Source: Marisa cornuarietis (lineage: Eukaryota; Mollusca; Gastropoda; Architaenioglossa; Ampullariidae). Taken from it: a stretch of 64,000 nucleotides of DNA. The translations under genes and the position numbers were made by a program. Shown one piece after another: positions 55,647 through 64,000 of the stretch (position 1 is its first letter; every line of letters begins with the position of its first letter). Location of the stretch: assembly GCA_004794655.1 (NCBI GenBank), contig SMMW01000003.1, positions 17,143,501-17,207,500 of the forward strand, in the 5' to 3' direction. The notes below the pieces were generated by a model. That model was given only the letters and a program-made list of their open reading frames with translations. It ran no database searches and was not told the origin of the DNA.

Positions 55647-56540
55647 GTAAGTGTTTTCATCCTTTTTGTAAGCTGTGTCTTCTATAGATTGCTTCCCGCA
55701 GATTACAGGCTATAAAACAGGGACGTGCAGGTCAGTCGAAGAAACTGTTCGCAGTGCACCAGCTTCGATTAACACTTTTCGTGTCAAATAAGTCCGATTA
55801 CGTCACGAATAACAGCCAATTTGTTCTCGTTATCACAAATGGGCGCATTCGTGAATCATGTTTTAGAAATTATTGCAAAGTAAACGATTCCTTTGCAACC
55901 AATATTGTAAACGGAAATATTTCAGAAAGCATCTATAATTTAAGCTGAAGTTTTTTTTTGTTTAGCTCCCTTGCTGTTGTCTTTAATGTTTACGATGATT
56001 ATGGTGACAAAACAACGACAATGATAGCAATGAATGAGATCAGAAGAAAGTACGCGTTTTTTTCCGTCTCCAAGATATTGTGTTACAGATCAAGATTGCA
56101 TATTACAGATCAAGCATATGTTTCCACCACCACTAAGATACTGTGTGCTATAGACCATGTACGTGTTTCGGCCGTCATTAAAATACTGTGTATTGGAGGC
56201 TAGTATGGCGATACATCACTGTCTCCTGTCTTTCGTTGGATCTCTTGCGATCTTAGCCATGTTCTGCCCGCCCTCGAGAAAGCACTTTGAGTTTTGTATT
56301 GTTTATTTGTTTGCTTTTTTGGTGTGTATGTGTGTGTGTGTGTGTGTGTGTGGGGGGGGGGGTATTTTTAGTAGCATGGAGTTACTTTCTTTGCGTTTAT
56401 TTCATCCGGCACGTCTTCTTTTCTGTCTTTTCGTTATTTTTCTTTTGTTCACTCTCTTAAATCCTTTATCTTTCTCTTCTTGGCGTGTAGGTGGTAACAG
56501 ACACCGTAGCAAGTCCAAGACCAAAGGCAGCGCAAGTCAT
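55647..56540. other. intergenic, no gene seen
   Basis: It holds a (TG)n-(G)n tract at about 56330-56363. ORFs across it are low-complexity Cys/Val frames. Confidence 0.4.
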
Positions 56541-56614
56541 TTAATAATAATAATACAGTGAACTTATATAGCGCCATATCCCTGTCATATGGGCAGGCTC
56601 ATGGCGCTTTACAG
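56541..56614 (+). repeat. small hairpin repeat with (AAT)n head
   Basis: (AAT)n, then CTTATATAGCGCCATATCCC, a short loop, and ATGGCGCTTTACAG. GCGCCAT and ATGGCGC can pair. This is the best-preserved copy of the family also seen at 26411, 49523 and 24061. Confidence 0.7.
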
Positions 56615-59000
56615 AAAAAAGAAGACTTACACAGAAAGACGTACACGGACGCACGCAACATAACATGCAATATTGTTGTCTAGAGAATGCCAGATGAGAT
56701 GAATGATATGTAGTAAAAAGCAGCTCCAGCGTGCGCGATTCAGTTGAAAAACTGTGATCTCGGCTGCAAATGTTTCTGTGCACACCACAAGTCCGGTCAT
56801 AGACCGGATCGAAAAGGTAGAACTCTTTAATTTTTTGCTGCTCTTTGCTGCTCATTGGGATGCCTGCAGAATGCCTATTTGAAAAAGCAAAATAAGTTCA
56901 CAAGTTGTCGGAAGAGAAGCAAATCCAGCGATATAATAGTTTCAAGACGTTTAACTGTTTGTTATCCTTCATGAGGCGCAATACCAAACGTTTCAGGGAA
57001 AAAAATCGTCGAAACACTGCGATAATCTTCAGCAGAAAATGATACAACGGAAGATAGATGCCTACTGCATGTATGCAAAAGCACCGAATCAATTTAGTAA
57101 TAGTCACAAATGTCAAATGCAGTAGTGAAGCATCTTTGCGCAGATTATCATGTGAAAGAGTTACTTACTGATCTACAGCTCGTAGTTCAGACCTACAAAG
57201 TAATTATTAATTTGTAATGAAAGCAGATCAATATATATTATACATATCAATATATTTGTGCAAACCCGCTGTGCCCTGCATTGTCTCCATTCTCTATGTC
57301 TCTTCACTAACGATTCGCGTGGATGCTCTATATTCTTGATGTTTATTCTACCTGCCCCAGGCTACACTTGTTCGCTTCTGTTGAGAATCCGCCTTCTTGT
57401 TTACCCTGATCTTAGTGCTACGCTCGAGGAATTCAGATAACAAGAACAGCTTGTCCCGGCTGTTATTGATGGGGTTCTCTATAAAAGCCCACAAAAAACC
57501 AAAGTATTAAGAAAAAGTGCAAACAGTACTCATAAAATATCATAATGGTGTTCCTGCTATATATAAATATAAAATATGGCTGATGAGACCAAACTCGGAC
57601 ATATTATATAAAAAGATGACACTGGCAGACAAACTGAAGGAAAGGGAAGCCATTAACTGTTAACTTTTCTGACTTCTGTAGAGCATGGTTTCCAGGTGGC
57701 GAAAGTATGATGTCTCGCTGGCTTTCGATCTCGCTTTTGTTGCCCTTCTCTGGATCTCTTAGTGTCTTCTTTTGCTACCCGGATGTGATCTGCGTCTGGG
57801 TTTGAGACGGCGTCACCCAAGAAGCCTTCTGCCTCCACAGAACATGCGCCATCTTGACTAAGGACTTGATTTTATTTTTACATGAACATTCGATCTGCCA
57901 AGGTGGTGCAACCATCTATTTGCTTCTCTGTTCTCACATTGCCTCAGAAGTGCCTTATCACGGGCATACAACTGGACAAAGTTTCTTTTTTCTCTGGCTT
58001 ACATACGCCTCCGCAAAATATTTGTCTCTCTTTAGAGTTTTGTCTATGCACGACAGCCCTGGCTTGATGGTATCAAAATCTAAATATGCACAACACAGTC
58101 TGCAAAGAACTTTAATAGGAGCAGCAGATAGATCAAAGCAAGTAGCCCTCATGAATAACTTGCCTTACTATCGCCATGGAGTTACTTTCTAAATGCACGC
58201 ACATCTTAATGATCCCGCAGTCTTTTGACATTAAGTTGAAAGTTTCATTGAGAATGTGCTTACTCGCCTTACGAGCGAGAGCCAGTCTTGTGATGGTTGC
58301 ATTATTGATCACAGAGAAACATAGAAATACAGCCCCTTGTTATCTCGTTCTTGTATCTTGGCTGACCCCCTGGCTTGTTGGAGCTTCTTCGGTCTGCCAG
58401 CCTTCCTCCCTCGCGTTCTTCTTTCCTTCCCTCGACCATCTTCTTATCACCACCCACTTCGACTTGTACCTGATTCTTTTCCCCCGCTATTCTAGTTATT
58501 TTTAGTTTGTTTTTTTTTTTGTCTGCATTCCTGAAACTTGAATTGTTCCCCTTTTTCTCCAACCACGAGTGTTGCGTTGCACTGCCTTAAGGAAGTTTTA
58601 ATGGGATGCCGAGAAAGAGCAAAAAAAAAAAAAAGAAAAAAAAAAGAAAAAAAAGGAAAAATCCCTATACGAGAAAGAGTGGCATTCAATGGTGGTGAAG
58701 CTTTCAACAGAAGTCACAAACACAACTGTAGTTAAAAGAAGACAAAGCAAAGCCATGCAAATGGGTAGCTTTTAACGTCTAAAACATCGTAAAATCCCGT
58801 CGTATTAACCGAGGTTAGTATTTATTGCAGTGGTAAGCTCTATGATAAAGCCTTTGTAATTTCCAGTAGCGTAGCGTATAGTGCCGTGACAAATACCATA
58901 TTCATTCGTAAAATAATTTTGGTGTAATGATGTGGGCACAGTGACAATTCCCCCCTAGACGTCTAATGCCCCTCGTATTTACTGACCCGTTCGTCTATAG
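56615..59000. other. intergenic, no gene seen
   Basis: Short ORFs only. A (A)n-rich run at 58620-58660 explains Lys-rich frames. Confidence 0.4.
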
Positions 59001-59081
59001 ATGCAGACGGTGGATGTTGGCGTCATCAACTTCTCTCAGCCAGACGTTTCCGTCACCTTTCATAGCTATGGAGAATGGGTG
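59001..59081 (+). CDS. candidate internal exon, possibly Cys-loop receptor-like
   Basis: 81 nt (27 codons, phase 0 to phase 0) between TCGTCTATAG and G|GTGAGT. It reads VDVGVINFSQPDVSVTFHSY then GEWV. The ending resembles the S-GEW block of the ligand-binding domain of nicotinic-type receptors in invertebrates, where an aliphatic beta-strand precedes GEW. No neighbouring exons with the Cys-loop or membrane segments were found, so it may be an orphan or chance. Confidence 0.27.
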
Positions 59082-60709
59082 GTGAGTACAGATTATTTTT
59101 AATCGGCAGTTCAGAAAGCGCAGAAGAAACTTACCCGGTCAGTCTTCTCAGACATTCTGAATGGAGCTTTGACTCCACATCTGCTCGCACGCCACGTGCA
59201 ATTTCCTGCGCGCGCTTGGTCGTGTCAAAATAACCAAATCGCAAGGATAGGTCTTCGGGTTTCCCTCTTTAAATAAATAAATATAAAAAAGTTTCTTAAC
59301 CTCTTGGAACAGCACGCGCATCAACACCCTCACAAAACAGAATGACTTTATTGGAAAATACCCTGCAGAGGGAGCCACTGAGACGTCAGATCACAGACAA
59401 GCGGACGAAGAAAACGCAATAGGAGAAGTGGAGGTCGCCCAACGTTTGCAAGTCGTCCAAAGCCTCATCAGCTGGAATCGATAGCACGCTGGCGGCTCCA
59501 CAGCAGACAGGTCGCGTCCGAGGAGACCCTTGGCGACAATTCGGGATTAGGACCGACTTATACGTCCCTGTCATTAGAGCCATCGGTTTCTTTCGGTTCC
59601 ATCAACAGCCTAACCGTTTCCAGGAATGTCACGTGACCGAGGGTAATCGTTTACAAGTTGTTTTTAAAAGACTTAGAAAGAGGATCCGCCCTTCAAACAC
59701 CTCTTCACATTTATACAGAATATACACATGGGCGAAGAAGACTACTTTAGTAGTTTTCCCTTCGCTTCATTGCTATGTGTTGGAGGAAGTCGGTACTTCA
59801 GGCTGTTCTTTACCTCACGTAAGATGCCTTGGCTTTCACTTCAGACTCGCAGGTTTGAGTTTTCACTGCCTGCGCTAGCTTTGAATGTCAGCTTGAAATC
59901 CCTAAAGAACACAAATGTCATGAGCTGCCAAATGGTTCGAGGAAAGAAAGTTAAACACTACAAACACTCGCGAGCTCCTTTAAGCGCTTGAGAAACAGCT
60001 GAGCTCTACCGATGCAGAGCTTTACCTTAAATGGCAACAGAAGCAGAAGCTTCTTAAAGTGAGGTCAATAGGCCGTTGCTTTGTTTATTGTCATAAGCAA
60101 GACTTCTCTCGCTAAGCTGGAGCTTGTTTTAGTCACACCATTGCTAAAATCACTGCTTACTGATAGAAATACCCTTTTTCCTCTTCTGCTAAAGAATTCT
60201 GCTTTTTTGTGACCTGATTAAACATTTTTTTTTACTTGACAGAAAAAACATCTCCAAAAACTCATTTCTCTGTAGACAGAAGATATGATGAAGTCAAGTG
60301 GGTGGAGAAATCGATCGAGGTAAATCTAATTCTATTTCTTCTGTCGACGACTGAAGGTAGAATTTCAGGAACAGGCAACAGCAGCTAATAAACAAAATAA
60401 AATTAAACGAAAACAAGTTTTATGACACCGGCAGCCGTTTGACTACGTGCAAATTCACATTCACGCGTGTTTAAAGGTGAATACAGTACACAGAAAAAGC
60501 AAACAACTTTTATGGAGGAAATAAGAAAGATCAGAAATGATAATGCCGACGCAGTGTACAATGAATGGCTAGTTAAAGGTGTCCAAGGGCTCAATGCATC
60601 GGTAAAAAACAGGAGGCAGTTTCTGCAACTATAGGAGGGGAGGAGGCAAAACTCGAGTATATGACAAGGAGATGTAGAAAACACATAAATATGTGTTCTG
60701 ACATTGATC
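59082..60709. other. intergenic or intronic, no firm gene
   Basis: An exon-like stretch at about 60242-60320 lies between TACTTGACAG and GAG|GTAAAT and contains RRYDEVKWVEKSIE. It is not recognised and is reported only as a possibility. Confidence 0.3.
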
Positions 60710-62060
60710 TAACGCTCTTGATGCTTTCTTTGCTCGTTTAGAGACACGTGACTTCATCGTGAACATTAAAGATGTGCTCAGCTCTCGTGTTCCTGTCCAG
60801 AAGGTTGAGACTCGTCAAGAACAAGTTATGGAGCTGTTTCAGCGACTAAAAATTCGCAAGGCTCCAGGTCCAGATGGTATTTGCGGCATAAATTTACGTT
60901 TCTTCATGTACCAACATGGAGATATTTTCCAACACCCATTTCAGCGCTCTGTGGATTCAGTCTCCATTGCTGCTGCTTGGAAATAGTCTACCGTTGTCCC
61001 CTGTTCCGAAGAAAGCTTCATCTCAGCATCTCAATGACAAGTGGCATTAACATCGTTGGTCATGAAAGTATTTGAGACAATCATCGAATCGCTGATTCTA
61101 TATGCAACTAACAAATGTCTTGACCCCTTGCCATTTGCCCACCAGTCCAAGCGAAGTGTTGATGATACTAAACTGTTTATCGTCCATACTTTCTTCAAAC
61201 ACCTGGAGAATCCACAAACCAATGCACGACTGTTGTTTGCCGAGTTCTCATCGGCTTTCAACACTTTCCTACCACATATCCTAGCTAAAAGACTCCTTGA
61301 CGAGTTTCCCTTGACCATAAGTTAGTGTCATGGATCATTCACATTTTGGTTGACAGGCAGCAGCGAGTACTTGCGAATGACCTTTTTCCGACTCTTATCA
61401 CAACGTGCACCGGCTAACCCCAAGGCTGTCTTTCATCCCGCTTCTTTTTATACTGTATATTAACAGTTGTCGCAGTAACCACAAGGGAGAAATTCTCGTC
61501 AAATTCTCTGAGGACATTGCACTGCTCTCTATTGGTGGTGGGTCAGTAAATACCCATGGTGTAGCTTTGGATGAATTTATTGCCTAGTGCGATGAAAAAT
61601 TCTTAGAACTTAATGGAAGTAAGACCAAAGAGATTGTCTTTAATTTTCGTCGGAGTACTCCACCATGTACCGTAAGTGTCATTCACGAAAAGGAGGTGAA
61701 AATTGATTCTACTTTTAAATACATGGGCACCGTGTTCGACCCCAGACTTCACTGGGATTCCAACATTCCAGCTGTCTTGAAGAAGGCTCAGCAGCGCGTC
61801 TTCTTTTCTCCGAAAGCTGGTCTTTGTCTCCCAGCGATTTCTTCAGCTCTTATATAGATCACACATAGAAAGCTTTCTGTCCTTCTCGTTCATATGTTTT
61901 TACAACAGCTTTTCGGTGAAGGACAAGAGCAGTTTACATCATGTATCCACCTGCTCCAAAGTCATTGGGACAGCCTAGAGTGCTCTTCACACTCTATATA
62001 ACAGGCAGACATTCTGAAAGTGTCTGAAATCCTTATTCTTAACAAGCATATCCTATCGGG
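60710..62060 (+). mobile_element. decayed CR1-like non-LTR retrotransposon
   Basis: RT blocks in order through several frames: NALDAFFARLETRDF, LKIRKAPGPDGICGINLRFF, VALTSLVMKVFETIIESL, LLFAEFSSAFNTFLPHILAK, VKFSEDIALLSIGGG (where F/YADD is expected), LNGSKTKEIVFNFRRS and FKYMGTVFDPRLHWDSNI. FSSAFNT and PLLFILYIN are typical of CR1/L2-type elements. The catalytic box reads SED instead of ADD and there are many stops, so it is an old dead copy truncated at both ends. A (TG)n tract (62068-62101) follows. Confidence 0.75.
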
Positions 62061-62063
62061 AAA

Positions 62064-62067
<4 letters not shown>

Positions 62068-62101
<34 letters not shown>
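62068..62101. repeat. (TG)n microsatellite
   Basis: About 17 TG units just after the CR1-like relic. Confidence 0.9.
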
Positions 62102-62105
<4 letters not shown>

Positions 62106-63261
62106 CGCCATGGAAATCCACACCGTTTGTCTAATCTTATCCAGATTTCGCAGCCCCCCTCTTTTGTCTACGGACAGGTTCTAAGTAAGCACTTGGTTCA
62201 TGCATTTTGTCCAGAAGCATCTTAGTTTTATTGCATATGCTGTTATTTGTAAGATTTGTAATTACTTTTAAGATGTTACCGGTGGTCCAAAGCAATGCAG
62301 GGCAATTTATCAAAGATATTGACGGCACCCTATGAGGGAAAGCGGAATCAATCGAACAGCGAGATAGAGAGAAGTCTGAAGATGAATAAGCTATCACAAA
62401 GAAATACAATGAGCTGTCAGTTAGGAAAGAGATATACTGTATAAGACTACATGTCTTTTACTGACTCCGCGAATGTCATCAGCTGAATGGAGCTAAATGG
62501 ACTCAAACGAAACGGTATGTTTAAAGCTGATAATAAAATAACAGCTGTCAGAGTTTGCGAGAGGAATCCACCTTGTTAACACCGAGTTCTTCAGTTAGAG
62601 TTAAATAAGAATATTTAAAGCGATGTATAAGTACAGTTATTGAAAGAATGGGGCCAGAAGATGGTTCCAGAGCGAGAGAAGAAAAGGACGTGGCTCTAGA
62701 GTTGATTGCTATTGTAGATGGCAAGAGATTCTTTGAATTATGTATGGTTATCTAGAGCAAGGGATTAAAGAACTGTGTCTACGTTTTAAATCTTTTGATC
62801 CGGCTTCAAAACCCATCTTTCAAGTCATTGCATGTACCAAGGGTACTGTTCCGCTTAGTCCTCAGTTCTTCCTCTATGCCTTTAGTTAATGTTTTATCAT
62901 GTTGTCGTCTGATTTGTCATTCTGTGACTATTTAAAGTACAAATATTAAGAGGACTAATTTGATCTCATCTTCAGTTTTAATTGTAAACAAAAATCTCTA
63001 AAAAAACATAACAGCTGAATGTTAATGACAATGACGGTGTCCTCCAGGACATTGTGTAATAGAACGTACATACACTTACCTTGCATACACACGACGCATA
63101 TTACACACATACACCACGCTCAACGAGCCCCCAGTAGGTGGGGATGAAGGTGAAGAGATTTCTGGTTGATTTATGGAGGATGAAGAACTTGCTGCTCTCT
63201 TTTCTAACTGGCCATGGAACCGTCTTCTTTCTTCTTCTTTTTACGTCATTCATTTCCCAAA
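62102..63261. other. intergenic, no gene seen
   Basis: No supported feature. Confidence 0.45.
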
Positions 63262-63330
63262 ATTACGACGAACAAATGACGCACACAAGACGTCAAACAC
63301 AAGACACCATTCACACACACGAAACAATAC
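63262..63330 (-). repeat. unclassified dispersed repeat, copy d (fragment)
   Basis: On the minus strand TGAATGGTGTC, TTGACGTCTTG and TGTGCGTCATTTG match the first 70 bases of copies a-c. The rest is missing. Confidence 0.55.
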
Positions 63331-63389
63331 AAGACCTACCCCTAACCTATTACACATTGAATTAGCACGATTCAAGGAGGGGGGGGGGG

Positions 63390-63569
63390 CGGATTGGCAT
63401 TTTACGCCGAGCCAGCAACTAAGGCTATATCACGGCAAGGCACCCAGTCCTGTAAACAGACGCCACATGCAGGGAAAGAACAGCTTGCCTGAGACGAGAT
63501 CTGAACCCAGGACAGCGAACCCTCACTGTATTGGTGACAGGCGCTAACTGCTGTGCCACCGGACCACCC
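63390..63569 (-). repeat. tRNA-derived SINE, copy 2 (best preserved)
   Basis: On the minus strand GGTGGTCCGGTGGCACAGCA contains the A-box TGGCACAGCAG, and GGGTTCAGATCTCGTCTC the B-box. Then TGCATGTGGCGTCTGTTTAC, GCCTTGCCGTGATATAGCCT and CTCGGCGTAAAATG follow, matching 821-1004 throughout. A (G)n run at 63377-63389 borders its 3' side. Confidence 0.75.
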
Positions 63570-64000
63570 TAATCATATAAGCACTTAAGTCGACGATAAC
63601 TTTGGTTAATTTTTTTTATCTTTGTTTACGTTGTAAGAAGAGATGTGTTAAAGAGATGTTTCCTTTTTTGGCGAAAAAGTTGTTTTTTCTTTACAAAAAA
63701 GCAAGAGTACTCTTAAAGTAAAAACATCAAGAACAGAACAATCCCTAAACGTTAAACAAGTGCACACCCTTTCGTCTCTTTAAAAGCCCTTAGACCGCAC
63801 CTTGCATGTTATTTCTAATTTCTTCGTTTGTACATTTGCGTCTTTAAGTATTTTAGCAAGGGGTAGAAGAGTTACAATTTATTTTAAGATCAGGGATCAC
63901 ACAAAATAGTAGAAACAGACAATGTCTATGTGGTTGTTCATTTGGCGCTAAATCTCAAATTCAATACACTAGATGTCAAATTCCAGCTTTAAAAAAATCT
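63570..64000. other. intergenic, no gene seen
   Basis: AT-rich sequence to the end of the window, no supported feature. Confidence 0.45.

Overview
This is a stretch of animal nuclear genome, most likely from a mollusc and probably a gastropod. Protein genes are sparse and split by introns. Simple repeats of (CA)n, (GAT)n and (GAGA)n are frequent. There are non-LTR retrotransposons of several families, Ty3/gypsy relics, a MITE and tRNA-derived SINEs. The receptors look like the chemosensory-type rhodopsin-class GPCRs expanded in gastropods. The species cannot be fixed by reading alone, and nothing here is bacterial or viral.

Layout. 0-2.8 kb: a SINE beside an old minus-strand LINE. 4.5-9.9 kb: GPCR gene 1 (minus strand, two exons); its intron holds an antisense, nearly full-length LINE (5000-7993) flanked by a 12-bp target-site duplication. 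10-15.8 kb: intergenic DNA with simple repeats and one copy of an unclassified dispersed repeat. 15.9-17.7 kb and 21.8-23.5 kb: GPCR genes 2 and 3 (plus strand, two exons each). All three receptor genes have one phase-2 intron at the same residue just before TM6, so they form a small paralogous cluster. 25.6-33.0 kb: a seven-exon gene for a type II Golgi sulfotransferase resembling CHST15. Its joined frame is 414 codons, and one 99-nt exon (31150-31248) is too short to show as an ORF. Its first intron carries a 34-bp minisatellite and a 5'-truncated LINE with a 12-bp duplication. 33.4-35.6 kb: a decayed Ty3/gypsy element and an LTR-like repeat also found just upstream of the sulfotransferase start. 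36.3-43.7 kb: a nearly intact L1/Tx1-type LINE with only a few lesions. 43.7-50.5 kb: dispersed repeats (one copy split by a later insertion) and a minus-strand Ty3/gypsy integrase relic. 51.5-52.6 kb: an intronless LicD-family membrane protein gene. 53.9-54.4 kb: a MITE with long subrepeated inverted termini. 55-64 kb: mostly non-coding, with two weak exon candidates, a decayed CR1-like LINE and a SINE.

The host genes suggest chemosensory receptors, sulfation of glycans in the Golgi, and a LicD-type transferase. No shared pathway between them is evident. The most informative signals are the receptor cluster with its unusual extracellular loop, the reconstructed sulfotransferase gene, and several transposons whose exact insertion ends can be read.
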